A stretch of 64,000 bases of DNA, taken from the NCBI GenBank assembly GCA_005116965.1, contig SWDG01000001.1:30923-94922 (forward strand). Reading direction: 5' to 3'. This DNA is from Nitrospira sp. (GTDB lineage: Bacteria; Nitrospirota; Nitrospiria; Nitrospirales; Nitrospiraceae). The position numbers were made by a program, and so were the translations under genes. Below the pieces are notes generated by a model, which was not told the DNA's origin, did not search any database, and was given only the letters and a program-made list of their open reading frames with translations. Below, piece after piece: positions 1 through 8,639 of the stretch (positions are counted from its first letter, which is position 1; every line of letters starts with the position of its first letter).

Positions 1-820
1 CCTGGAACGATCCCTTCCGCAAATCATAGCCCTGAGTGCGGTTTCCGGAGCACAGCTGGAGAACGCCGTAGGCATCGATGTGAAATCGTCGCACCCCGCT
101 ACGGCAGGGGCGTGTGTCCGGGACGTATTTTTGGCAGGCCTCCTGTAAGAGCTGAGTATCCTGTCGATGGAGTTCATCGAGAGCCTCCGGTTCAAGTGCA
201 AACTGAAAGGGAGCACCGGACCCATCAAGCGCCGGTCGAATTTCTTCGCCAAGTTTGTAGCCCACGGAATCGATGGTGTCGACATAGCGCTTGATTGGGA
301 GGATCTCGTGTCGGTTCAACGTGAGGGCTGTTGACTTGAGCGTCAGAGGGATTCGCCGCTCGGTCAACCAGGCGATCGCTTGCCGACACCGCTGGAACGA
401 TCCTCGCCCCAACGTGACTTGTTCAAACGTAGTTTCCGTTATTCCGTGTAAGCTGATTTCGACTCGGTGAGGAGGGAGCGCCGCCAAGCGGTCGGCGATC
501 GACTCGGTGATCAATGTCCCGTTGGTAAACAGCGTCACCAGAAATCCTAATGTGATTGCCCGTTCATAGATCTGGAAAAAGTCGGACCGTGCGAGCGGTT
601 CACCACCGGTCAGGCAGAGTTCCAGGCAGCCAGCTTCAGCGAGTTCCTCCATAATGCGAAGCAGCTCGACGGTCGATAGCTCTTGTCGGATCCGCTCCGG
701 TGCATTGAAGCAGTCCGTGTAGCACATGACGCAATGAAGATTACAACGACAGGTGACTTCCCATTGACAGGCGAGGGGGAAGCGGTCCGGCAGGTGATCC
801 AGCTTACGTCGCTGAACCAT
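1..820 (-). CDS. Radical SAM/SPASM domain protein (3' end outside window)
   Basis: The reverse strand reads from ATG at 820 without a stop to the window edge, about 273 residues. The radical SAM cluster motif CxxxCxxC is Cys26, Cys30 and Cys33 (CNLHCVMC), followed by a Gly-Gly-Glu motif (LTGGEPL) that binds S-adenosylmethionine. Near the window edge, Cys residues in the contexts TRPCRSG and LQLCSGN fit the start of a C-terminal SPASM domain binding extra Fe-S clusters, as in PqqE and AlbA-type peptide-modifying enzymes. The start lies inside the end of the PqqD-like gene (17 bp overlap), so the two are probably translated together. That pairing suggests a peptide or protein substrate. The actual substrate is not visible. 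Confidence 0.88.
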   Translation of the reverse strand, partial: MVQRRKLDHLPDRFPLACQWEVTCRCNLHCVMCYTDCFNAPERIRQELSTVELLRIMEELAEAGCLELCLTGGEPLARSDFFQIYERAITLGFLVTLFTNGTLITESIADRLAALPPHRVEISLHGITETTFEQVTLGRGSFQRCRQAIAWLTERRIPLTLKSTALTLNRHEILPIKRYVDTIDSVGYKLGEEIRPALDGSGAPFQFALEPEALDELHRQDTQLLQEACQKYVPDTRPCRSGVRRFHIDAYGVLQLCSGNRTQGYDLRKGSFQ

Positions 821-1115
821 CGTGGGTGGGTACCTCCTGAATAGCTCCGATCATGCGCAAATCTGCCAGCAAAGTCTCGAAGTCACGATGCAGCTGTTCT
901 TCGGCAACGTCGTAGATGCGACTGACTTCATGCTCAATGGAGAGCGCTGAGCGTATTCCGTCGATGGAATTCCAGAAGACGGCACCGGTCTCATTCAGGA
1001 CGTAGATGCTGTTGGCCTCGGTCAGGTTCCGACGGATCGGAACCAGGATGCATTCGCCTGCGACCTCTCGCTGCACGAAATCGGAGTGCTTCGCGTAGAC
1101 GGGGGAAGAAGACAT
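804..1115 (-). CDS. PqqD-like peptide-chaperone protein
   Basis: A 103-residue protein with the PqqD pattern: a variable N-terminus, a central stretch (VLNETGAVFWNSIDG) typical of the winged-helix RiPP recognition element, and a helical C-terminus (DFETLLADLRMIGAI). PqqD proteins bind a leader peptide and present it to a partner radical SAM enzyme, here the overlapping downstream gene. An upstream in-frame start at 1259 would run into the methyltransferase gene and adds residues unlike the family, so ATG at 1115 is preferred although no good ribosome site precedes it. The precursor substrate is unknown. Confidence 0.8.
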   Translation of the reverse strand: MSSSPVYAKHSDFVQREVAGECILVPIRRNLTEANSIYVLNETGAVFWNSIDGIRSALSIEHEVSRIYDVAEEQLHRDFETLLADLRMIGAIQEVPTHDGSAT

Positions 1116-1191
1116 CGCCCGGAGGATACCAAATATATCGCGTGCCTTCCAGGGGTTTTCTTCGCGCTCGTGATCGCACCGCGCAGCGGGA

Positions 1192-2019
1192 TCAGGATCC
1201 AGGATCGATGGACGTGGGCCAACCGAGGACGACATAACCACTGGCCCAGTTGAGCGCATGAATGGTTGCGCCGGTCTCGTTCACTTCCGAACGTAACTCC
1301 TCCTCTCTTGTGAAGATATGGAGGAAGTGACTTTGATGGCAGGTATCGCCAGGCTGGTAACTCTTGTTGGCTCCGGGCAGCTTCATGATGTGTCTGGCCA
1401 GCGCGAGCGTCAATCGTTGGGTCGTCGTTTCGGGCTCCCGATCAACCATGAAGTTCAAAATAGCCCGCCCATCTGTCTTAAGGAAGGTACGTAGGTTTCG
1501 CAGCCAGGTCTGTCGTTGACGTTTCCCAGGGATCGCGCTGTACATGACGCTTGGCAATAGGATGTAGTCGACACTGGCGGGTGTCACAGGAATAGCTAGG
1601 AAACTGGCTTGGACAAACCAGACGGACGCACCCCGTGCAGTCGCCCGCTGGATGGCCCAGTGCAATGCATCGAAATGCAGTTCGAGGCCCACCACACGAT
1701 AGCCTTGTTGCGCAATGGCGATAGATTCACGCCCCACACCGGTTCCTAGAACTAAGACCGTTCCAGGGCTGCTCATATGATGAGTCAACACGTCTTCTTC
1801 CCATGGTTCGAGTGCCCAGATTGGGGAGTACTCAGGGTATTGAGCCGGCGCATTGTGATAGGTGTGCCCATAGTGGGTCTGAAGATAACGAGTGAGCTCG
1901 TCAGGGGACGCAACGGCCGGGAGCACACCGGTCAGCAGCTGTTGGATGCGGAACAGAAAGGTAATGATACGGGTGCTGATGCTGTCGAAGATTCTGATAC
2001 AGAGAATTAGGATGTACAC
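1192..2019 (-). CDS. SAM-dependent class I methyltransferase
   Basis: A 275-residue protein with a Rossmann methyltransferase core: motif I is VLVLGTGVGRES near residues 88-99, followed by an acidic residue at the end of beta 2 (VVGLELH). The first 30 residues are hydrophobic and may anchor it to the membrane. Translation probably starts at GTG 2019, three bases after the stop of the glycosyltransferase-like gene, which suggests coupling. It belongs to a minus-strand run with the PqqD-like and radical SAM genes. The substrate cannot be told from sequence. Confidence 0.75.
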   Translation of the reverse strand: MYILILCIRIFDSISTRIITFLFRIQQLLTGVLPAVASPDELTRYLQTHYGHTYHNAPAQYPEYSPIWALEPWEEDVLTHHMSSPGTVLVLGTGVGRESIAIAQQGYRVVGLELHFDALHWAIQRATARGASVWFVQASFLAIPVTPASVDYILLPSVMYSAIPGKRQRQTWLRNLRTFLKTDGRAILNFMVDREPETTTQRLTLALARHIMKLPGANKSYQPGDTCHQSHFLHIFTREEELRSEVNETGATIHALNWASGYVVLGWPTSIDPGS

Positions 2020-2022
2020 ATC

Positions 2023-3120
2023 TTATTCTCGATGATGACCAAGGTAAGGAGCAAGAAGGGCCGCCGCCTCTGTTGCTCCGGTGGGTGGGGGAGGGAGGGT
2101 CTGAGGAGGAGGCATTTCACAGGCCTCCCTCAGTGCCTGGTCCCACTGGCCTGTCATGAAGTCGTCCATGGAAAGCTCAACCCCTCCTCCATACCGATGC
2201 AGATACTCCACCAACGGCTGTTCGTCGACGAAGTTGTACCGGCGTACATACACCATGGGCGTGTGCAATGCGACCGCTTCGACCAAGGTTCCGTATCCCG
2301 GTTTCGTCATGATGACATCGACTGATGCCATCAACGTCTTGAACGAAAACGGCAAGGATGCAGTGGAGACAAATCGCTTACTGTGTGGCGGAATCGAGCC
2401 GTCGAAGAGGAAGCGATAGCCGGTGAGGGATTCCAGTTGGTCGAACGGGAGCGAATCCAGAGGAATGCCGCCGAACCCGACGAGCACGGTATGTTCTCCC
2501 GGGGCCAACCCGAGGTACTCGGGTAACTGTTCGCGAGCCGAAGGTGCAGGCTCGGCGATCGGCCCGATATCGACGACACGTTGGAAGCTCTCCATTTTTG
2601 GAGCCGGGGCGATTCGTAGCGCGAGGTCAGCCTGAGCATAGGCCTGTCGAATTGACTGCAAGATTGCTTGGCGATCGATTGATGGAGGAGCCGTATACTC
2701 GGAGAGAACGAGGTCCCAGGTTAAACTGACGAGCGCGATGGTAGGAATTGCAGCCGCCTTGCCCGCCGCCAAGGCCAAATAAGGAGTATCGGCCAGGACG
2801 ACATTCGGGGCGGCGATTCTCATCGCGTCGATTTCCGTCTGAAGCCGTTCCTCCCAAGAACTGTGAAACCGGTTGTGCTCACGCCAGGTCGCGTCTACAT
2901 CGATCCTTAACGGGCCATTCTGAACGCCTCCTACATCCTGCTGAACGGGGCTCACGTCCCACAGAGAAAGGAGGCGCCCTTTGAAGAAAGCAGGGGGCAC
3001 GGTTGTTCGGAGGAGCACGCGAAGGTCGGGAATGAGGCGGCTCAATGCGTTGAGCACCGGCACAACTTGCGCGGCATGCCCAAATCCATGCCCTGAGATG
3101 GCAGCCCAGATTAGCGGCAT
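2023..3120 (-). CDS. GT-B-fold glycosyltransferase-like protein (MurG-related)
   Basis: About 365 residues starting MPLIWAAISGHGFGHA. The glycine/histidine-rich N-terminal loop is typical of GT-B transferases that act like MurG. The C-terminal half carries a donor-binding pattern (MTKPGYGTLVEAVAL), matching the region that contacts the nucleotide sugar in MurG-like enzymes. A TTG at 3177 overlapping the upstream stop is a possible alternative start, but ATG 3120 puts the protein start at the usual place for the fold. Acceptor and donor are unknown. A role in modifying a surface or secreted product is an inference from the neighbours. Confidence 0.65.
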   Translation of the reverse strand: MPLIWAAISGHGFGHAAQVVPVLNALSRLIPDLRVLLRTTVPPAFFKGRLLSLWDVSPVQQDVGGVQNGPLRIDVDATWREHNRFHSSWEERLQTEIDAMRIAAPNVVLADTPYLALAAGKAAAIPTIALVSLTWDLVLSEYTAPPSIDRQAILQSIRQAYAQADLALRIAPAPKMESFQRVVDIGPIAEPAPSAREQLPEYLGLAPGEHTVLVGFGGIPLDSLPFDQLESLTGYRFLFDGSIPPHSKRFVSTASLPFSFKTLMASVDVIMTKPGYGTLVEAVALHTPMVYVRRYNFVDEQPLVEYLHRYGGGVELSMDDFMTGQWDQALREACEMPPPQTLPPPPTGATEAAALLAPYLGHHRE

Positions 3121-3173
3121 AGTCAGGAGCGTGTGAGAATCATGAGTGAACGATAGAGCAGGAGGAATCTCTC

Positions 3174-3374
3174 TCAACTCGTAGAATGATCCGATTCCAT
3201 CGGAGCGATGTTGTACGTCAACTCAAGATCGAATTCTTCAACCAATTCATTGAATGCGCTCGCCCCCATATCGGAGCGAACTTCTGCCATGACGAGGTCA
3301 ATGGCGGGGGCAGCATGGTGGCCATATTGCGTGACGGCTGATTCAATTCGTTTTCTGGCATCGTCGAGGTTCAC
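3174..3374 (-). CDS. Small conserved-looking protein of unknown function (66 aa)
   Basis: Translation most likely starts at GTG 3374, preceded at good distance by AAGGAG on the reverse strand; an upstream ATG at 3416 has no such site. The protein is acidic and mainly helical (VNLDDARKRIESAV at the start, FNELVEEFDLEL near the end), without signal peptide or cysteines. It sits between a TPR gene and the glycosyltransferase-like gene in the minus-strand run that also holds the PqqD/radical SAM pair. I do not recognise the family. Confidence 0.5.
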   Translation of the reverse strand: MNLDDARKRIESAVTQYGHHAAPAIDLVMAEVRSDMGASAFNELVEEFDLELTYNIAPMESDHSTS

Positions 3375-3416
3375 GGAGAGACTCCTTCTATCTATTAAGG
3401 GTAGAGGCGTATTCAT

Positions 3417-3731
3417 CTATAGCGAGCGTAGCAACTCCTGCATCTCCGGCACCAGATCCTTGCCGCCGTTGGATCGTCCAGAACGTACCGCCTCGATACC
3501 AGCAGTCAGAACAGGCTTGGCCTCGGCGTTTCTGCCCAGTTGAATCAACGCACGGCCTAACGCCAGATGGGAGGCCACATGGGTTGGGTCCAATTGTGTG
3601 GCGACCGTCAGATGCTCGACCGCTTCTTCGAGACTGCCGTTTTCCTGAAGAATCTTATTGCCGAGCCCATAGCGACCGAGAAATCCATTGGGATTCTTGG
3701 TGACCATCTGACGGAACGCATCAATGTCCAT
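3417..3731 (-). CDS. Short TPR-repeat protein
   Basis: A 104-residue protein containing about two tetratricopeptide repeats (LGNKILQENGSLEEAVEHL and ALGRALIQLGRNAEAKPVL), with the alternating small and large hydrophobic positions of the motif. TPR proteins mediate protein-protein contacts. No signal peptide is seen, so it is probably cytoplasmic. It ends 43 bases before the small 66-aa gene and probably shares its transcript. Confidence 0.7.
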   Translation of the reverse strand: MDIDAFRQMVTKNPNGFLGRYGLGNKILQENGSLEEAVEHLTVATQLDPTHVASHLALGRALIQLGRNAEAKPVLTAGIEAVRSGRSNGGKDLVPEMQELLRSL

Positions 3732-3806
3732 GGGGCGACACTATAGCACTAGAACGGGAGAATCGGCCAGATGAGAACGTTGGTTGGAGAGAACGCCCCA
3801 GTCTTG

Positions 3807-4550
3807 CTAGGGTGTCGTGACCGGAACAAGAGCACGGGTGGGGTGTGTGGTTGCGGGTCTTTTGGCTTTCACCGTCACCGTGCGAATGCCAGTGTCCTGG
3901 AGCGGGGCGCTGCTCGCCATATAGAGATTGGTGTCTCGAACGAGCTGTTGAGTCAGGTCCGTGAGGCAGGCTTCCGTCACATGTCCCTTGAGCTCGTCGA
4001 TCATGACCGGTGTGGCGCCGAACAGTTTGTAATAGACCGTGCCGGATGAGCGGCCCTCATAGCGTGTGATGTGGCCGTCCCACCGTTCAAGCTCCAGGGC
4101 GACCGTTGCGGCATACCCATATTCAAGGTCAATGAAGGGCGAGAGGAGAAACATGGACGCTCCGATGACGATACCTTTGAACGCCGCGAGCCAGGAATGA
4201 GGCTCAATGGTTTCGTCGACGGTGATGCGCGCCGAGATGGCCTTGTCTCCCAGTGAATCGGACTTTTCTCCCAGCGGCGTCAATGTCGAAAACAGACTGG
4301 TTTCCTGGACGCTGCTTAAGATCCGCCGCTCAAGGTCAGCAGAGGGATATTGCGACGACCCGTTTCTTGTGAGGTGAAACGAGTTGGTCACGAGCGGGAC
4401 CCGTTCATCATTGGGGAGCGAGTGTGTCATGATCTCCTTAGGATCGACAGAGGGTGGTTTGACGTCGATCCATCTGGTGCATCCCGTTATGCTGCACAGC
4501 ACGAACCCAGCAAGACTCAGGACCGACCATCGGAACATAGTCATCGTCAT
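3807..4550 (-). CDS. Predicted lipoprotein
   Basis: A 247-residue protein with an N-terminal signal ending in the lipobox ITGC, so it is probably lipid-anchored. The ATG at 4550 is chosen because GAGGAGA lies just upstream and the methionines that follow lead straight into the signal. A hydrophobic stretch near the middle (GIVIGASMFLLSPFI) might be a membrane segment. The C-terminus is basic and Thr/Pro-rich. It starts 13 bases after the PagL-like gene stops, so the two are probably one operon. No family is recognised. Confidence 0.65.
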   Translation of the reverse strand: MTMTMFRWSVLSLAGFVLCSITGCTRWIDVKPPSVDPKEIMTHSLPNDERVPLVTNSFHLTRNGSSQYPSADLERRILSSVQETSLFSTLTPLGEKSDSLGDKAISARITVDETIEPHSWLAAFKGIVIGASMFLLSPFIDLEYGYAATVALELERWDGHITRYEGRSSGTVYYKLFGATPVMIDELKGHVTEACLTDLTQQLVRDTNLYMASSAPLQDTGIRTVTVKAKRPATTHPTRALVPVTTP

Positions 4551-4563
4551 GATCGCCGTCTCC

Positions 4564-5166
4564 TCAGAAAAAGAATGAAAACCCCGCAAAGGGGAGGCTC
4601 GCGTTCAGACCAAGATTCGGAAAGGCTGTCCCGGCATTAGAAATGTGATGGAAGCGGTAACCGACATTGATGGCGGCCTGCGGCGTGATGAACCATGACA
4701 CACCCACGCCACCCGACAGGATAAAATTGAATTCGTTGGCTTGTTCTCGAACCCGCCCCCCAAGATCGGTCCAGAACGGTCCGCCGGTGAATTCCGCATA
4801 GGGTCGTAGCCGACCCAAGGCGACGAAGGTGTACTTGATCCGCGGCGTGAACCCAATGCCGTGCGTCAACAGCGGTTCTCGGAACTCCAGGTAGACCATC
4901 TCTGCGCCGAGCGAGACTTGTCCACGGTACCAGCCGTCACCCACTGGATCGGTCAGGGTGATCATCCAGGATGGCATCAGCGCCGGCCCATGTTGTTGAG
5001 TTTTGTGCAGGTAGGTGAGGCGATGCGAGAGCATATAGCCAGCGGTGAGCCCAACTTCCTGCGTGCCGACCGTGATCGTGGGGGAGACATCTCCAGCCTG
5101 GGCGAAGGACGCCGTCATCATCGTTCCCAATACCAGGGCTGTGAACCGTCGAACGAGCGAAGCCAT
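4564..5166 (-). CDS. PagL-like lipid A 3-O-deacylase / acyloxyacyl hydrolase family protein
   Basis: A 200-residue protein with a Sec signal (cleavage near SFAQAG) and alternating beta-strand residues ending in an aromatic C-terminus (GFSFFF), as expected for an outer-membrane barrel. The PagL signature is clear: His174-x-Ser176 in FHHISNAG followed by PNLGLN. Characterised PagL enzymes remove the 3-O acyl chain of lipid A using His, Ser and Glu. At the position where I expect the Glu, this protein has Asn188, so activity is not certain. GGAG precedes the start. The lipoprotein gene follows directly. Confidence 0.75.
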   Translation of the reverse strand: MASLVRRFTALVLGTMMTASFAQAGDVSPTITVGTQEVGLTAGYMLSHRLTYLHKTQQHGPALMPSWMITLTDPVGDGWYRGQVSLGAEMVYLEFREPLLTHGIGFTPRIKYTFVALGRLRPYAEFTGGPFWTDLGGRVREQANEFNFILSGGVGVSWFITPQAAINVGYRFHHISNAGTAFPNLGLNASLPFAGFSFFF

Positions 5167-5367
5167 ATCATCTCCAGGTCAATATCTTGTCGGCTTATGC
5201 GAGATGGAACTTGATCAACAGGTGTTCAGGCGTACTGCCTCAAAGGTAGCAGAGGATTAAATTCTGTCTGGAACTGCGCGGGGTTCGCTCTCTGCTGGGA
5301 GTTGAAAGGATGCTCAATGGGAGAATGCAATTGATGAGCGAGCGATGGAGCTGAAATTCAAAGGGAG

Positions 5368-6132
5368 CTATCCCGATTGGCTCAGCATGGAGAGATGGGC
5401 GGAGTCGGTGTGGAGTTCCGGCAAGCCATAGCGTCGGTCGAGTGACACTACGCGCTCAAGGCATCGTCGAGCAGCGGTATGGTCCTGGCGCGTCTCGTAG
5501 ACCTTCGTGAGCAGGCGGAGAACGGCAGCCTCAGCCGGTTCGTTCCCGAGTTTGATGTAGTGTTCCGAGGCGTTGTTCAAGCAGCGTTCGGCTCTAGTGT
5601 GATCTCCCTGATCAAGATAGCACTTGCCGAGTTGGCTATAGGTAACCGCGAGCCCTTCTTCGTTGCCGACCGTTCGATGATGCTCAAGCGCCTGTTTAAA
5701 TGAGGCCACGGCTTGATCCCACTGACCGTCACGAGCTTCTTGTAACGCCAGATTGTTGTAGAGAATGCCAAGTCCTCGGTTGTCTTGTAACTGGCGCAGA
5801 AAATCCATGGCCTCGAGATAGTAGGGACGTGCTTTTTCGGGATGGTCGGATGCGATATGCAGGTTGCCGAGGTTGACCAGAGTATGAGCTACGGCGGTGA
5901 GATTGCGCTCGGTCCGTTGAATCTGAAGCACCTCGCGATAGCACTGTTCTGCGCGTGGGAAATCATTCATGAGTGCGCAGGTATTACCGAGGTTCCCAAG
6001 GGAGTCCGACAGTGCTTGCTGATTATCGGGAGTCCGGTCATCGGCCACTGCCGCTTCCCAGGCTGCGCGAGCCTGAACGAGATCTCCACGATGGAGAAAA
6101 ATGCGAGCGCGATGTTTATGATTGTCCGACAT
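5368..6132 (-). CDS. TPR-repeat protein
   Basis: About 254 residues made almost entirely of tetratricopeptide repeats, at least five (examples: LGNLGNTCALMNDFPRAEQC, LVNLGNLHIASDHPEKARPY, YNNLALQEARDGQWDQAVAS). ATG 6132 is preferred. The 18-residue extension that would begin at 6186 is encoded by the TTCACG-rich repeat described separately and gives repeat-derived residues (TLHASR, TLH). No signal peptide is present. It is probably a cytoplasmic scaffold; its partner is unknown. Confidence 0.75.
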   Translation of the reverse strand: MSDNHKHRARIFLHRGDLVQARAAWEAAVADDRTPDNQQALSDSLGNLGNTCALMNDFPRAEQCYREVLQIQRTERNLTAVAHTLVNLGNLHIASDHPEKARPYYLEAMDFLRQLQDNRGLGILYNNLALQEARDGQWDQAVASFKQALEHHRTVGNEEGLAVTYSQLGKCYLDQGDHTRAERCLNNASEHYIKLGNEPAEAAVLRLLTKVYETRQDHTAARRCLERVVSLDRRYGLPELHTDSAHLSMLSQSG

Positions 6133-6143
6133 GGGATAGTGAA

Positions 6144-6285
6144 GCGTTATTCGTGAAGCGTGAAGCGTATCGGCCAACGGTTTCAAGTTTCATGTTTCAG
6201 GTTTTGGGTTTCTGCACAACTTGAAACGTTGAACGTGAAACTTGGAACTCATGAGTGAGATACGAACGACGCTTCACGAGATACG
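6144..6285. repeat. Imperfect palindromic intergenic repeat (TTCACG/CGTGAA-rich)
   Basis: Between the TPR gene and the next minus-strand gene, the sequence TCGTGAAGCGTGAAGCGTAT (6151-6170) is mirrored by ACGCTTCACGAGATACG (about 6269-6285). Inside, CAAGTTTCATGTTTCAGGTT is mirrored by AACTTGAAAC and ACGTGAAACTTG. The result is a roughly 140-bp hairpin-capable element, resembling REP doublets or small inverted-repeat elements. A 20-bp exact copy of one arm lies at 7875-7894. Confidence 0.65.
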
Positions 6286-6292
6286 GTTTGAG

Positions 6293-6715
6293 TCAGTCTC
6301 CACCTTTGGGTGTATCTCGCCTAAACTCGACTTGCAGCTCGTCCTCTTCCTCCAATCCCAGCCCAGCTCGGAATGACTCGTAGAGTTCCATCACATAGGC
6401 GATGCTCTGTTGATCCTTACCGTCCTGCGATGCAAGATAGGTTTCCGATAGTCTGATTCCGGTCTGGAAGTGATGGGCGATGGTCTCTTCCGTCACCTGC
6501 TGCCAGGTGATGTAGATGCAGAAGGCTTGGAAGGCATGGGCCTGGGGATGACGGGACGAGAGTGCGAGTAGTCCTTCATAAGCTTCCCGAGCTATCGATC
6601 CGGCGTTGGAAGAAAAGGTGTCTTCCAGTTCAACGGCGCTGTCCCAATCTGAGCCAAGTTCGGGCTCGGATCGGCTGAATGCATCTTGTGCGGCAAGGGC
6701 TGCGTCGAATTGCAT
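6293..6715 (-). CDS. Hypothetical acidic protein (140 aa)
   Basis: An acidic, mostly helical protein with no signal peptide, no cysteine cluster and no motif I can assign. Its middle (ALSSRHPQAHAFQAFCIYI) resembles degenerate TPR helices, and it lies next to a TPR gene. The palindromic repeat follows its stop codon. The start at ATG 6715 is the only upstream methionine. Function unknown. Confidence 0.5.
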   Translation of the reverse strand: MQFDAALAAQDAFSRSEPELGSDWDSAVELEDTFSSNAGSIAREAYEGLLALSSRHPQAHAFQAFCIYITWQQVTEETIAHHFQTGIRLSETYLASQDGKDQQSIAYVMELYESFRAGLGLEEEDELQVEFRRDTPKGGD

Positions 6716-6853
6716 AGAACCTCGTATCTCGTCCGTGTGTATTATAAGTAACCTGGAGGATACTGGGGGAGAGGAATGGAGGTCAATGTGTCTTGCGCAG
6801 GCTATAGATTTACATTGTGGTCAGGGGCTCTGTAGACTATTCGTATCCAACTG

Positions 6854-8614
6854 ATGAGCACCGAGAACCCAATTCCTTCTGCAAAGTCCGAGGCCGCATC
6901 AACGGATCCCGCTGATCGCATCATCCACTATCACATTCGGACCAAGCATCATTTTAACCGTTATGCCCGCTCGATGGGGTTTCTGGATTGGGCGAATCAG
7001 CCTGATCCGTTTCGGCGTTTCGAGGGTGCTCAGCTCATCCCACTCCCATTACTCAAGCCAGATGAAGAGCCGTTGTCGCCGGCATACGGAGCGATGTATG
7101 AACAGGGAGCTGTTCCTTGCCAGCCTGTCAGCGTGCGAACCCTCTCTCGATTTTTTGAGTTCGCCCTGGCTTTGTCCGCATGGAAAAAAGCTGGAGAGTC
7201 GGAGTGGGCCCTACGTAGTAATCCATCATCCGGCAATCTGCATCCGACAGAAGGCTATGTAGTCATACCAAAGATCGACGGACTCGATCTGAAACCTGGT
7301 CTCTATCATTACGCTCCGAAGGAACATGGTCTGGAATGGCGGGCTGAGTTTCCGGCTGAACATGTTGCTCGGTTGCTGGCGCCGTTTCCGGCCGATGCGT
7401 TTCTCTTCGGACTGACTTCGATTCATTGGCGGGAAGCATGGAAATATGGCGAGCGGGCGTTCCGCTACTACAATCACGACGTCGGTCATGCGATCGGCTC
7501 CACGCGAATTGCCGCGGCGACGCTGGGCTGGAACATGGCGTTGTTGGACGGTGTGGATGAAGACACTGTGGCGAGGTTGCTCGGGACGGATCGCAAGGAC
7601 GACTTCGGTGAAGCTGAGCCCGAACATCCGGACTGTCTCGCGGTGGTGTGGCTATCTGAAAATGTGAAGCGCGAGCATTCGGAGATGCTGTTATCCCTTG
7701 ATACGGCGATTGTGAAGGCGTTGGCTTGTGGAATATGGCATGGGAAAGCCAATCGATTAAGCCTGGAGCACGGCGTGCACTGGGACATCATCGACGAAGC
7801 GGCCAATGCCTCGTGGAAGCCACAGACGGATCGACCGATGAGTACTCTCCCTGCGATAATGCTCACATCCTCCAATACGCTTCACGCTTCACGAGAGATG
7901 AACAACGTGGGCCTGTTGGCTGGCCAGGTCATTCGTCAGCGCCGAAGCGCTGTGTCGTTCGACGGCAAGACGTCAATTTCCGCCAGCACGTTTTTTCATA
8001 TGATGCAGCGCGTCATGCCTTGCGCTGAGCAGCCACAGCTGGAACGACCGATGCCCTGGGATGTGTGGCCGTATGACCCAGCGATTCATCTCTTGATATT
8101 CGTCCATCGCGTAGATGGGCTTGCACCTGGGCTGTATTGTCTTGTCCGGGATAGCAGAAGGCTGTCATTCGTTCAGCAAGCCATGAATCCTGAAATGACC
8201 TGGACTATCGTTCCTAGCTGTCCCGACGGGCTGCCTCTGTACTCCTTGATGGAAGGTGATGCCAGAAAACTAGCTGTGCAGGTGAGTTGCCATCAGGATA
8301 TTGCCGGCGACAGTGCGTTCTCGTTCGGGATGCTGGCTGAGTTTGAAGGCACATTGCGGGAACGAGGTGCCTGGTGGTATCCACGCATGTTTTGGGAAGC
8401 GGGCTTGCTCGGGCAGGTCTTGTATCTGGAAGCGGAAGCGGCAGGAGTGCGGGCAACGGGAATCGGTTGTTTCTTCGACGATCCGGTCCACGAGATTATT
8501 GGTGTCAAGGAGTTGGCCATACAAACCCTCTATCATTTCACCATTGGTGGGCCAGTGGAAGATCGACGCTTGCAGATGCTACCGCCGTACGATCATCTCC
8601 GGCCTCGTTCATAG
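6854..8614 (+). CDS. SagB/ThcOx-type dehydrogenase with two nitroreductase domains
   Basis: A 586-residue protein of two flavin nitroreductase-fold halves. The first has the SagB-type hallmark RSNPSSGNLHPTEGY near residues 116-130. The second begins near residue 365 (RRSAVSFDGKTSISASTFF). SagB-type enzymes use FMN; in azole-forming RiPP pathways they oxidise azolines, and related double-domain proteins occur alone in many bacteria with unknown substrates. Residues 341-347 (TLHASR context, linker between halves) are encoded by a copy of the TTCACG repeat, so repeat DNA has become part of the coding region. No cyclodehydratase (YcaO) gene is visible in the window. The next gene follows after 25 bases. 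Confidence 0.82.
   Translation: MSTENPIPSAKSEAASTDPADRIIHYHIRTKHHFNRYARSMGFLDWANQPDPFRRFEGAQLIPLPLLKPDEEPLSPAYGAMYEQGAVPCQPVSVRTLSRFFEFALALSAWKKAGESEWALRSNPSSGNLHPTEGYVVIPKIDGLDLKPGLYHYAPKEHGLEWRAEFPAEHVARLLAPFPADAFLFGLTSIHWREAWKYGERAFRYYNHDVGHAIGSTRIAAATLGWNMALLDGVDEDTVARLLGTDRKDDFGEAEPEHPDCLAVVWLSENVKREHSEMLLSLDTAIVKALACGIWHGKANRLSLEHGVHWDIIDEAANASWKPQTDRPMSTLPAIMLTSSNTLHASREMNNVGLLAGQVIRQRRSAVSFDGKTSISASTFFHMMQRVMPCAEQPQLERPMPWDVWPYDPAIHLLIFVHRVDGLAPGLYCLVRDSRRLSFVQQAMNPEMTWTIVPSCPDGLPLYSLMEGDARKLAVQVSCHQDIAGDSAFSFGMLAEFEGTLRERGAWWYPRMFWEAGLLGQVLYLEAEAAGVRATGIGCFFDDPVHEIIGVKELAIQTLYHFTIGGPVEDRRLQMLPPYDHLRPRS
7875..7894. repeat. Copy of TTCACG repeat arm inside a coding sequence
   Basis: ATACGCTTCACGCTTCACGA is identical to the reverse complement of 6151-6170 from the intergenic palindrome. 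Here it lies in frame within the linker of the SagB-type gene and is translated as part of NTLHASRE. Confidence 0.8.
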
Positions 8615-8639
8615 GCTCGACAGCTGTTAGAGGTAACTC

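Noticed and set aside
1797..1830. A possible tRNA T-arm (GGTTCGAGTGCCC).
   Set aside because: It lies inside the methyltransferase gene and no matching acceptor stem or anticodon arm surrounds it.
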